A stretch of 13,957 nt of DNA from the NCBI GenBank assembly GCA_025769875.1, contig JAGFNK010001160.1:1-13957 (forward strand). Reading direction: 5' to 3'. Positions within the stretch are counted from its first letter, which is position 1, and each line of letters begins with the position of its first letter. Position numbers and translations under genes: made by a program. A model generated the notes under the pieces. The model ran no database searches and was not told the origin of the DNA. It worked only from the letters and a program-made list of their open reading frames with translations. Positions 1-7,725 of the stretch are shown here, one piece after another. Source of the stretch: Russula earlei (taxonomy: Eukaryota; Basidiomycota; Agaricomycetes; Russulales; Russulaceae).

Positions 1-22
1 CTTGTTTACCTAACCAAATCAC

Positions 23-410
23 ATGGCACCCTCAATTTTTACATTCTCACCCAGAGTCACAATGGAGATCTTCAATGGATCTAATTGGTCCCACTTGGTC
101 TTCACACGTACTCACTGTTTGCCAAATGAACGGATTTAGGCATCATATCACAGATTCCCTGCCATCCCCTCTGACACAGCTTGGGACTTGGAGGAGCAGG
201 TCCTCCTTGGAGTTTTCAAAGTCTATGTGCAGAAAGACATCTTGCTGGCAGTTTCTGATGATACTAAGTTCAAATCGTGGCAAAGACAAATGGTAGGAAC
301 TAAAGCACACATATGGAGGTGTGGGGTCTATGTCCACCTTTAATAGCTGGGTCTCCCTGATGGGCACAGCCCTGGACGACATGACTCCAATGCTTCACAA
401 TTACAGAAAC
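23..410 (+). pseudogene. Probable Ty1/copia-type Gag N-terminal fragment (broken)
   Basis: Starting at ATG 23-25 one frame reads a short leader, then a GSNW motif (77-88), an in-frame TAG at 137-139, then a segment with AWDLEEQ and LLGVFKVYVQ that ends at TAA 341-343. From about 336 the next frame carries on with FNSWVSL and LDDMTP up to the inverted-repeat boundary at 411. The order LNGSNW-like motif, then AWD, then a hydrophobic LG...YVQ stretch is what I know from the N-terminal Gag (UBN2/DUF4219-like) region of copia retrotransposons, where Gag forms the particle shell. That family call is recognition of pattern only. It has at least one stop and one frameshift and no pol follows. The TAG could derive from CAG by a C-to-T change. 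An alternative is a degenerate host exon. No neighbour on the left is visible. Confidence 0.4.
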
Positions 411-771
411 TTATTGCCATTTTCAGCGCACTTGGTGGAGCTTGAATTCCACCCAAATCGGCGCAGAAACCCCCTCAAACATGCAGGATAATATCTCCCT
501 CAAAACAGCTTCAATTCATATGAAATTTATTGTCCCTGAATCGCCTGAATGAGGGCTAGGCAGCCCCATTGTTTTCATGAGATTTGAGTGAGAATTGGTG
601 GAGCGGGACTCAAGCCACCTCCACATGTGTATTAGATGAATTACAACTCAAAATCATGGTCTATATCTATTATTTTTCCCTCATGTTGTACCCATGGGCT
701 GTCTTGAGGCAGCCCCATAGTGTTTTGACTCAAGTGTTGTGGTGTGCAACGTTATTTCCAGTGTGATTGGA
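411..771 (+). repeat. Left arm of inverted repeat
   Basis: This matches the reverse complement of 3283-3649 over essentially its whole length, with roughly 20 differences by hand alignment, many of them C/T or G/A at CpG sites (for example CAGCGC against CAGTGC and AAATCGG against AAATTGG). The match is clean to about 752 and weakens to about 771. Inside the arm the 12-mer AGGCAGCCCCAT occurs twice as a direct repeat (558-569 and 707-718). A short open frame here (584-766) starts with GTG and reappears in the other arm only because the DNA is duplicated. Confidence 0.88.
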
Positions 772-1329
772 GTCGCGGCCAGCCACTCATCACCCCTCTC
801 GCCTCTCAATTCTGACCATCCTTCTTGTTTTTCACAGACAGATAGGAGTGGGTTGCAAAGAGGGGTCCTATTCTGAACTCTTTCTACTACAGAGTAGCTA
901 GGGTGAATTTATATACAGGAGTCGTCTCCATTGCAGGTGGTGGCAGCAGGCATGGACGAGGAGCGAAGGCGTAGGCGGTGAGCGTGAGTTTGTAGATAGA
1001 GACGTAGGTGGCGAGGACTCAAGAAAGAGGATGCGTGGGGCGGCTTGTGTGGGGGTGGGATCTGTCGTCTTGCGGCGGCGGTGGTGGGGTCATCTCCACT
1101 GCAGGTGTCAGCAGGAGAGCGCGTGAATGGATGGGGAGGCGATGTGGGAGGCGGCGTGCAGTGTGCTGTTGGCGTCGGCGACTGCTTCTCCTGCGGCGGT
1201 GGCGGTGTGGTGGCGGCTTCTGCTCCCGTTGTGGCATGTTGTGGCTAAGTTCGTGGCCGAGGCCTTCTTGGTCTTCTGGGGTGGTGCTGGTGGTGAGGGG
1301 TTGCAACGGTGTGGCGGTGCTGGTGTCAC
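772..1329. other. Non-coding inner segment, increasingly G-rich, no gene recognised
   Basis: From 772 to about 950 the sequence is of mixed composition with one TATATA at 910-915. After about 980 the plus strand becomes G-rich with GGCGG runs. Several overlapping open frames exist on both strands because of this composition. None reads like a folded protein: the plus frame is rich in Trp, Arg, Cys and Gly, which suggests a non-coding frame. Confidence 0.4.
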
Positions 1330-1890
1330 GTGAAACTACTAAAGCGGCGGCTGTGACTGAGAAGACTGAGGCTGAGACTGAGAAGGTGGCGGTGGACTGA
1401 GCTGGTGCGATGGTGGAGGCAGATGGGGCGGAGGCGATGACTGAGGGCAATGCAGGGGCGATGGCAGCTGTGGCTGACAAGGGCGTGGCAGTGGTGGCTT
1501 GTGAGATGGTGGTGGAGGTGGCGGCGTGTGGCGCTAAGATGTTGGTGGCTGAGGCTGAGGCTACGGCGGCGGCTGACAAGACTAAGGCAGCTGGCAAGGC
1601 TAAGAGCGCGGTGGCAGTGGTTGACTGATCTAAAGCTGGGGTGACGGAGATGGCTGGCAAAACTAGGGGCGCGGTGGCGGCAGCTGAGACTGAGAAGGCT
1701 GAGGCTGAGGGCAGGGTGGAGACGGCGGCGGCTGGCGATGCTGGTGCTATGACGGACTGGGCTGAACTGACGAGTATGGGCAAGGCTAAGACAGAGACTG
1801 ATGTGAAGTCGGCAGCTGGCATGACTGAGGCTACTGTGGCAACGGATGAGGCAACGGATGAGACAGTGCGTAAAGAGTCATGTGGCTTAT
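1330..1890 (+). other. Low-complexity Ala/Glu/Lys/Thr-coding tract
   Basis: One plus-strand frame is built almost wholly from GCN, GAN, AAG and ACN codons and reads blocks such as EKTEAETEK, AEAEATAAA and AAETEKAEAE. The underlying DNA repeats short units like GCTGAGRCTGAG. The frame is interrupted by TGA at 1398-1400 and 1626-1628, both following GAC. It stays open afterwards to TAA 1998-2000 and is in register with the frame beginning at 2007. The opposite strand also has an open frame (1019-1897) rich in Ala, Ser, Thr and Val, a complement of the same composition. It could be an eroded Ala-rich coiled-coil-like protein or an expanded microsatellite-like tract. No function is assigned. Confidence 0.45.
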
Positions 1891-2006
1891 TCATCAACTG
1901 TCCACCTGTCCACTCCTACTCCAGGATGACGACAGGGTGTTCTTCCCTTCCCAGAGCTGCTCACCATACCTTGCTCTACCCCTCCATTTCAACCCCCTAA
2001 ACCCTC

Positions 2007-2993
2007 ATGGGCTCAAAGCAACGTGCTTCAAAACGCCGGCCTGCACCGACATGTACTACTGGCCAAAGGAAGGCTGCCCAAAAAAAAACTGGTGGAAATG
2101 AAAGTGACAGCTCAGGCACTCCCACTCGACCGAAGCGATCACAACCATGAGCTCAGGCTTCCAAGACATCCCTTCCTGCTATTGATGAGGATGGGGAGGA
2201 AGAGTCCTATGCCTATGTAAATGCAGAAGCCTGGGAACTCACTACAGCACAAACGCACGGACCACAAGACATGCAAAATTGTCACAAAGGTGCACGGCCT
2301 CAATGTCGACTCACCCACACAGCTATATGGCTGGCTGCGAATCGCTTACAAGAGTACATATGTGCGTATTCCTTTTGTGCCATCTCCTCTTCGTCCTCAC
2401 ATCATCATCATCGTCGCTGCCAGCACGCCACCCTCACCCCCATCAACCGCCGCACACCCTCGCCCTCAATGCCCCCACCTTCACCATGCACCGATGAGTC
2501 CCAACGCACAGCCGAAGAGCCCCGTACCACGCCGCCGTCTTCGTTGCCATTGGATGGTGTTGCTACTGTACATTTCAGTATGCTTTTCTCCCCTTTTTTA
2601 CTAGACTCTCATTTTGTTAGTCAGAGATCTGCATGCCGCCTATGCATCCATTTCCCAGCCTGCCGCCGTCTTCCCTCTCCCTTTCTACTTCCACGCCCCC
2701 TCGCTCCTCTACCTCGCATCTGCCATCCAAGTTCTCCAATTTTCCCACCCGCAATTGCATTCGGCAGCGCCATCAGCGCCCAAGTGACCACCCACCAGCA
2801 CTCTCCCTATCCCCCCTCCAGCCTCTCCTTTGCATCGTCTCCCCCTCCTCACGTTGCGACTCGACCACACCCCTCGTCACCACACCTGGCCTCGGCCATC
2901 CTTCACAAATCGCCACACGCCACTACCACAGCCACTGGAGACCACGACTCGATACCTTGTGTCGTCCAGCTTCGGTCCCCTTCTCACGTCTAG
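2007..2993 (+). pseudogene. Broken open frame with basic N-terminus inside the inverted-repeat element
   Basis: ATG 2007-2009 follows about 100 bases rich in C and T, the usual look of a fungal 5' leader. The first 47 codons are rich in Lys, Arg, Ser and Thr, with KRRPAP, QRKAAQKK and TRPKRSQP, like a nuclear-localisation or DNA-binding tail. A TGA stands at 2148-2150 (CGA-to-TGA would explain it). An acidic DEDGEEE stretch follows, then text resembling protein to about residue 125. Beyond about 2385 the frame is only Pro/Ser/His-rich and follows a C-rich tract, so the true coding part may end there or shift frame. I do not recognise the family. Its position inside the inverted arms makes a transposon-encoded protein possible, but no transposase motif is visible. 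Confidence 0.35.
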
Positions 2994-2995
2994 AT
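2380..2995 (+). other. C-rich, G-poor tract
   Basis: The plus strand is dominated by CCN, TCN and CAC runs, giving Pro/Ser/His/Thr-rich readings in all three frames. It mirrors the G-rich tract at about 980-1860 in the same element, so strand composition flips in the middle. No domain is visible. Confidence 0.5.
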
Positions 2996-3071
2996 TTCCT
3001 TTCATATGCCTGTCTTTTGTGCTTTTCCTGTCCCTTAGCCTTAGTTCTAACCTGTATCTGCTACCATGTTG

Positions 3072-3077
3072 AATAAA
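3072..3077 (+). terminator. AATAAA polyadenylation-like signal
   Basis: A perfect AATAAA, followed within about 25 bases by a GT-rich stretch (TTGCCCTGTTGTT), lies downstream of the broken frame 2007-2993 and could end its transcript. The 205 bases from there to the right arm hold no gene that I can see. Confidence 0.4.
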
Positions 3078-3282
3078 GTTGCCCTGTTGTTCCCTTATCA
3101 TCTGTGTGAACCTGAGTGCAGTTGAATGAACAAACACGTTCTCGCATTCCCGCTAGGTGCTCCTCCTCTTTGGAGCTTCAGTCTTATGAAGTCATTCTGC
3201 ATTCTTGGACACACTTCACCGCCCCATGGGCTCAGGTGTGCACTTCCTGGGGGGCTCCTTCCCAGCACACGACCGTGCTACT

Positions 3283-3649
3283 GTCACACGATATGAGGGA
3301 AACGACGTTGCACACCACAACGCTTGAGTCAAAAACACTATGGGGCTGCCTCAAGACAGCCCATGGGTACAACATGAGGGAAAAGTAATAGATATAGACC
3401 ATGATTTTGAGTTGTAATTCATCTAATACACATGTGGAGGTGGCTTGAGACCAGCTCCACCAATTCTCACTCAAATCTCATGAAAACAATGGGGCTGCCT
3501 AGCCCTCATTCAGGCGATTCAGGGACAATAAGGTTTATGTGAATTGAAGATGTTTTGAGGGAGATATTCACCCCGCACGTTTGAGAGGGTTTTCTGCGCC
3601 AATTTGGGTGGAATTCAAACTCCGCCAAGTGCACTGAAAATGGCAATAA
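3283..3649 (-). repeat. Right arm of inverted repeat
   Basis: Reverse-complement partner of 411-771. The outer end is sharp at 3649, and the next base does not pair (410 C against 3650 A). The inner end fades between about 3283 and 3308. Beyond 3649 the sequence changes at once to Ty3/gypsy reverse transcriptase, whose first residues overlap the last bases of the arm. Confidence 0.88.
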
Positions 3650-4215
3650 ATGAATGGACCATAAGAAACCGATATCCTCTGCCCCTCATTCCCCAACTGA
3701 TCAATTGCATCAGAGGGAAAGAAAAATTCACCAAGTTCGATATTCGCTGGGGCTATAACAATGTGTGGATTAAAGATGGCGACCAATGGAAGGCCGCCTT
3801 CCTCACTAACAAAGGACTATTCGAACCCACGGTCATGTTCTTTGGACTTACCAACTCTCCAGCCACATTCCAAACCATGATGAATGCAATTTTTGAAGAA
3901 GAGCTCCGCAAAGGATGGCTTGTGATATATATGGACGACATCCTCATTGCCACCACCACGGACAACCCAAGACATGAAGAATATGTACACAAAATAATGG
4001 ACAAGTTACAAAAACATGATCTATACCTTAAACCAGAGAAATGCCAATTTGAGCAAGATACCATTGAGTTTCTAGGAGTAATATTACAAGGTAACACCAT
4101 CCAAATGGATCCCAAAAAGGTAGCAAGTGTATGACAATGGTCACCACCAAATAACCCCACAGAAATACATGCATTCCTTGGATTCACAGGCTTCTACTGG
4201 TATTTCATACCCAAT
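3650..4215 (+). pseudogene. pol: Ty3/gypsy reverse transcriptase (element A, truncated, broken)
   Basis: Copies retrotransposon RNA into cDNA inside virus-like particles. The reading begins NEWTIRNRYPLPLIPQLI and proceeds through FTKFDIRWGYNN (first catalytic Asp), AAFLTNKGLFEP, FFGLTNSPATFQ, and the YMDD active site at 3928-3939. It then runs to KPEKCQFEQ and FLGVILQG. The N-terminal third of the fingers region is absent. TGA 4132-4134 interrupts the region before QWSPPNNPTEIHAFLGF, where related elements have Arg. In FYWYF the Trp sits where Arg is usual (CGG-to-TGG). A one-base frameshift near 4213 moves the reading to the next frame (YSKIARPLLNLTKK). The family call is secure. The enzyme cannot be made intact. 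Confidence 0.92.
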
Positions 4216-4741
4216 TTACTCAAAGATTGCACGACCACTGCTCAACCTTACAAAAAAGGCCATGCCATGGATATGGCAGAAACCCCAACAAGACACATTT
4301 GAAACCCTTCAAATGTTAATGTGCAAAAGCCCAGTCCTTATGCGCCCAAACTATAACAAACCTTTCACATTGGAAACTGATGCATCGGCGTATGGCATAG
4401 GAGCCATACTCTCACAGGAGGGAGAATCAAACCCAAACCAACGACATAAACCAAAACAACACCCCATTGCTTTCTATTCTGCAACATTCTCCCCAACAGA
4501 ACGCAATTATGACATCATTGAAAGAGAATTGTTAGCAGTTATTAAGGCTCTCACTCATTGGTGCCCACACCTAGCTGGTACACAACACCCTATCACACTA
4601 CTCACTGATCACGCCAACCTCACTTATTGGAAGAACCCTTGAAAAGTAAACCGACGAGTGGCATGATGGTTCACAGAATTACAGGACTACTGGCTAGAAA
4701 TCAAACATGTCCCAGGGAAGACCCACTCAGCAGCCAACCTG
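4216..4741 (+). pseudogene. pol: Ty3/gypsy RNase H and tether (element A, broken)
   Basis: RNase H removes template RNA after minus-strand synthesis. The frame carries RPLLNLTKK, the first acidic residue in ETDASAYGIGAIL (Asp codon 4379-4381), ERELLAVIKAL (Glu 4526-4528) and LLTDHANLTYW (Asp 4617-4619). It is stopped by TGA 4640-4642 and TGA 4664-4666, which fall in the conserved segment K-V-N-R-R-V-A where family members have Arg at both sites. WCPHL has Cys where Arg is usual (CGC-to-TGC). After the stops the same frame reads FTELQDYWLEIKHVPGK and NLLSRP, the end of the domain. All three acidic residues survive, so decay is recent or patchy. Confidence 0.9.
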
Positions 4742-5720
4742 TTGTCCAGACCCCCAGCTGAAGACAAAGGGCAAAATGACAATGAGAACCTCACGGTACT
4801 ACCACCTAAGCTCTTCATCAATACCATCTTAGTAGGATCTACCAAAGGGTGTCTCGAACAAGCACAAATCCGACATCCAACTTTACTTAAAAACTGGGCC
4901 CAAACTTATGGCATCAAAAGAGCCAATGGACTCTGGCAGCTGAATGGTAGGACGGTGGTTCCGCCAGAACTCTCGATTAAACAAAGACTACTACAAGAAC
5001 TCCATGATGCCCCAACTGCAGGACATCCAGGTCGGGATGAAACCATCAAACAAGCAGCATCACAATACTGGTGGCCCAGGATGGCCCAATGGATCAAAGA
5101 CTATGTAGCGGGATGTTCAACTTGCCAGCAGAACAAGATCCAAACACATCCACCCCGAGTTCCAATGTACCATATCCCCACTAAACAAGATTCCCTACCA
5201 TTCTGTCAAATTGCTTTAGATCTCATCACTCAACTACCCAAAAGCAATGGATATGATGCTATCTTGACAATAGTTGACCACAGAGTGAATAGAGCAGCAA
5301 TATTCCTCCCCTGTGTCACATCAATAACTGGACCACAGATAACCCAAATGTATATGGACTACATCTATCGATGGTTTGGGTTACCAGAAAAGGTAATAAC
5401 CGATAGAGATCCATGCTTCATGTTGCACTTTGGGAAAGCCCTCACAGCATGCCTCGGCATGGATCAAAACCTATCCACTGTGTTCCACCCCAGAACTGAT
5501 GGCTCATTGGAACGAGTGAACCAATGGATTGAACAACATCTCCACCTTATCACTCACGACCAAACCGATTGGAGCACCTGGTAAGCGGTTGTGTCAGCTG
5601 CATATAACAACAGAACCAACAGCACTATCAAGATGTCGCCATCAGAAGCATTGCTCAGCTATAGAATCCAACTTCATCCTCAACTTGGGGTTGCTGTTAC
5701 GAACCAAGGCCAGGCCCTGG
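4742..5720 (+). pseudogene. pol: Ty3/gypsy integrase (element A, broken near C-terminus)
   Basis: Integrase inserts the cDNA into the chromosome. The zinc-binding HHCC module is complete (His 5003 and 5024, Cys 5114 and 5123, GCSTCQQNK). The catalytic core shows Asp 5219-5221 (ALDLIT), Asp 5402-5404 (ITDRD) and Glu 5510-5512 (LERVNQ), a D-60-D-35-E spacing typical of retroviral-type integrases. TAA at 5582-5584 ends the frame, which resumes at once in the same register as SAAYNNRTNSTIKMSPSEAL, the expected next block. Similarity fades after about 5715. The usual G-P-Q-F sequence after the second Asp is altered (DPCFM), so the copy may have been impaired even before the stop. No chromodomain is seen. 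Confidence 0.9.
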
Positions 5721-5942
5721 CCATAGATTGTCCTCTTTCACTCAAGAGAGACCCTTCTCACTTTGCATTGCCGACTCCCTTCCATTTTCTGGGCTATCCC
5801 TCCTGCGGTACAAGATATCGCTATTGCAAAGGCACTATAACACGACCAGGCACCCGTTTCCTAATCGGGTAATCATCGCGTGGCAGCCACATGGCCACCC
5901 AGCCACCAAGGACCCGAAACAGCGGCACAAACTCTTAGAAAC
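5721..5942 (+). other. Unassigned stretch between integrase and LTR-B
   Basis: The integrase frame stays open to TAA 5870-5872, but the text after NQGQA no longer resembles integrase C-terminal sequence. It contains RPGTRF and, in another frame, a short open reading to TAA 5950-5952. No purine tract or second LTR boundary is obvious. It may be the diverged 3' end of element A or unrelated DNA joined to it. Confidence 0.4.
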
Positions 5943-5972
5943 TGTTGCATAAATCATCTAACATCATCAAGG

Positions 5973-6075
5973 CTCCAATGACATCATGGCTGACTGAGCA
6001 ACTCCACAGTGACCTCATAGGCTCACTAAGCGCTCCACAGTGACATCATAATGATGTCATCGCTCCACAATGATC
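5973..6075 (+). repeat. Four CTCCA...TGACATCAT-type repeats in LTR-B U3
   Basis: Related units occur at 5973-5987 (CTCCAATGACATCAT), 6002-6018 (CTCCACAGTGACCTCAT), 6033-6049 (CTCCACAGTGACATCAT) and 6063-6075 (CTCCACAATGATC). The third unit forms a 19-bp palindrome, TGACATCATAATGATGTCA at 6041-6059. TGACATCA is one base from the ATF/CREB-type bZIP site TGACGTCA, so an enhancer role is plausible but inferred. Confidence 0.65.
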
Positions 6076-6195
6076 AGTAATGCGCTCAGTAAGCCTGAAA
6101 CTTGACACAAGCAAGTTTATGCCTCTGTAGTCCTATTGGATGGTACCAAAGAGTCTAGAATAGTCCCAGGTCTTTGTAATCGACCCTGTACACTG

Positions 6196-6202
6196 TATAT
6201 AA
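6196..6202 (+). promoter_or_regulatory. TATA box of LTR-B
   Basis: TATATAA lies 254 bases into the LTR. The 16-bp block shared with LTR-C begins 30 bases after its first base, which places it at or just after the expected transcription start. Confidence 0.6.
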
Positions 6203-6554
6203 GCCCCAATGAAGCATGGCAGTCGTCAGACTGTCCATTTGTGATACTCTCATCTTCCTGGGTACTCCCCCACCACCGCTCAGTCTAAAGATTCCCCTCA
6301 CTTCCAAGGTACTCTTCAACGACCGCCTTGTTTAAAGTCCCCTCGCTACACTGGCCTCCAGCCTTCGCCTTTGTCTCTTGCAACACCTACCAGTCCCCAT
6401 CTGGTACCTCCTCATCGTTTGGCTCGTCCTCTTGTTCAATGCTGCCTTCGCCGCATATCATCTGTTCCGACCCTTGCCCACCTGCTCCTGAGTCCTTAGT
6501 GATCAGCAGTATGTGTCTTGACATCTGGACAGTCTCTCATCATCCCTGTATTGA

Positions 6555-7505
6555 CCAGCCAACGCTCAAGTGTCCACTCCTAATTCCCCCACTTCGGTTA
6601 ACAACTCCTTGCGCCTCCCTTCTCCTCTGCAACCTACCCCACACACTGCCCTTTGCATCCTCACTGAAGACATCGACCCGGTTGAAACATCCTCGCCCCT
6701 TAGCATCTTGTACTCCCCAACAGCCCCACCATCGTCTCCCAGCATTCCCCAGCCTATCCCAGGCGACTTTGTCCCTGTTGGCACTCCCCCTCCAGTGCAG
6801 AACAAGCAACAGCAAGCGGACCGTCCTCCCTTGCCTGAAGGCTTCCTCGACCGCCCCCCTTGCACAGCATTTCGCTTCCATCCGCACCAGTACTTTGTCC
6901 TCCCTACCACCAATTGTCACCAGGAGCAGTGGCGTCCCCTCCACGACTTGAATCATCAAGACTACCTTGGACGCATCCCTACCTCAGACCAACTTGCTCG
7001 TCGCGTGTTCACAGACACCTTCACCACAGCCTTTCGTGCATGCATTGTCCACACTTTTGCGGTCGAACCCTCCAACGCTGCCCTTGCCACCCAGTACAAT
7101 CTCACCCCCTTTGGCATCTGCTCCAATGTCGGGATATACGCCCCGGACGCTGACTTCTGTCATGAACCATTCCCCGGAGAGGGCCCTTGAAGGACCCTTC
7201 CTTATAGGAGGAAACCCAGCCTCTATGATGCCACCCTGTTCACACGAGCAAAAGGGGTGAGTAGAGGTGTCCACAATATCGCGCGCGCATTGTTGCGCAA
7301 GTGATTCTCGGCACAATCGACATACAGCAAGCCCCACTTAAAGGCAACCCTTCTAGCAACTAAGGACAGTATTAGAGCCTTCCTAAGGACCCTTTGGAAC
7401 GACCCTAGGAACTCTACAGTAGGTACTAACCTAGTATCAAAGGCCCTACAACGCGTTATTAGACCAACTCTAATAACTATAGAACGAACTATAAGGCAAC
7501 ACTAA
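6555..7505 (+). pseudogene. Broken open frame downstream of LTR-B, function unknown
   Basis: One frame is open from 6555 to TAA 7503-7505 except for TGA at 7188-7190 and 7302-7304. The first half is Pro/Ser-rich. After about 6830 it reads like a folded protein (CTAFRFHPHQYFVLP, DQLARRVFTDTFTTAFRAC, YNLTPFGICSNVGIYAP). Following the second stop the same frame still gives DSIRAFLRTLWNDPRN and ALQRVIRPTLITIERT, so the stops look like late mutations, possibly CGA-to-TGA. There is no ATG anywhere in this frame. The nearest upstream ATG (6439) is in another frame that is open to 6951, so a frameshift near 6570 or a spliced start is likely. I do not recognise the family. Position after an LTR suggests a gag-region or accessory protein of a retroelement truncated at its 3' side. 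Confidence 0.45.
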
Positions 7506-7570
7506 GGACCTTAATAGAAGTATTAGGGTCGACTCTAAGGACCCTAATAGAACTATATAAGGGCCTTATA
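7360..7570 (+). repeat. Scattered CTAAGGAC repeats with a near-palindrome
   Basis: CTAAGGAC starts at 7360, 7383, 7502 and 7535. The last two copies extend to CTAAGGACCYTAATAGAA, 33 bases apart. TATAAGG-G-CCTTATA (7556-7570) follows directly and includes part of a TATATAA. The copies fall in different reading frames, so they are DNA repeats and not protein repeats. The stretch 7506-7657 has frequent stops in the preceding gene's frame and holds no other gene. Confidence 0.5.
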
Positions 7571-7725
7571 AGATAACACTATTCCATAACCAAACTACAA
7601 GTCCTCAAATGACCGGCCCTAAACTAACTAACAGGAAATGAATCAGGTGCTTGCACGTGTACTAAAGCAGTGAACACGTGGACAATGGAAGCTCTTACTC
7701 ATCAAGAGAAGCTTCTTACTCAGCA

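Larger units (their letters stand above)
411..3649. mobile_element. Long-armed terminal-inverted-repeat element, about 3.2 kb, no recognised transposase
   Basis: The left arm (411 to about 771) is the reverse complement of the right arm (about 3283-3649). The outermost shared pair is 411 with 3649. A TA dinucleotide sits at 412-413 and 3647-3648, so the element may be 414-3646 with ends TTGCCATTTTCAG and a TA target duplication. Long arms around an unrelated centre are typical of class II DNA transposons or their non-autonomous derivatives. TA duplication is typical of Tc1/mariner, whereas long arms are more typical of MULEs, which make 8-9 bp duplications that are not seen here. The centre holds a G-rich tract, a broken frame from 2007, a C-rich tract and AATAAA at 3072. 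Left flank is copia-gag-like and right flank is Ty3 RT, so the two sides are not one interrupted gene. A rearrangement placing two copies head to head is an alternative. Confidence 0.6.
3650..5720 (+). mobile_element. Element A: 5'-truncated Ty3/gypsy retrotransposon (pol only)
   Basis: RT, RNase H and integrase appear in the Ty3/gypsy order. Everything 5' of the middle of the RT N-terminal region (LTR, gag, protease) is missing because the inverted-repeat arm abuts it at 3649. Domain order with integrase last separates it from copia elements, where integrase precedes RT. The copy is dead: it has one frameshift, at least three TGA codons at conserved Arg positions and a TAA in the integrase. 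No element-A-specific 3' LTR is certain. LTR-B at 5943 could be it but lacks a purine-rich tract just upstream. Confidence 0.85.
5943..6385 (+). repeat. LTR-B, 443 bp, TG...CA with 7-bp terminal inverted repeats
   Basis: It starts TGTTGCA and ends TGCAACA, a perfect 7-bp inverted repeat with canonical TG/CA ends. Inside lie a repeat cluster (5973-6075), a TATA box at 6196-6202 and the block TCAGACTGTCCATTTG (6226-6241), which recurs identically in the LTR at 7658-7990. The five flanking bases (GAAAC left, CCTAC right) differ, so it is not a simple solo LTR with a preserved target duplication. It is either the 5' LTR of the element carrying the frame at 6555-7505 or the 3' LTR of element A. 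The shared TGGTAYC about 16 bases after its end favours a 5' LTR. Confidence 0.65.

Noticed and set aside
143..382. Minus-strand 79-codon frame beginning MSSRAV
   Set aside because: It lies opposite the copia-Gag-like reading, which explains the region better. It shows no recognisable motif.
584..766. Short frames MSENWW... at 584-766 (+) and 3232-3474 (-) as a conserved gene
   Set aside because: They are the same DNA in the two inverted arms, so the likeness follows from the repeat. The left one starts with GTG and neither has a family signature.
1019..1897. Minus-strand open frame of 292 codons rich in Ala, Ser, Thr and Val
   Set aside because: Its composition is the complement of the G-rich low-complexity tract, which leaves frames open on both strands. 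No domain-like region is visible.
393..3665. HNYRNL before the left arm and NEWTIRN after the right arm as the two halves of one interrupted RT motif
   Set aside because: Upstream of 393 no other RT N-terminal residues appear, while copia-Gag-like text does. The match is short enough to be chance.
5943..6385. LTR-B as a solo LTR from recombination
   Set aside because: The flanking 5-mers (GAAAC and CCTAC) do not match, so a simple solo LTR with an intact target duplication is not supported.
6540..6959. Minus-strand frames at 6540-6959 and 6566-6913
   Set aside because: They are Gly/Arg/Trp-rich shadows of the Pro/Ser-rich plus frames, with no motifs.
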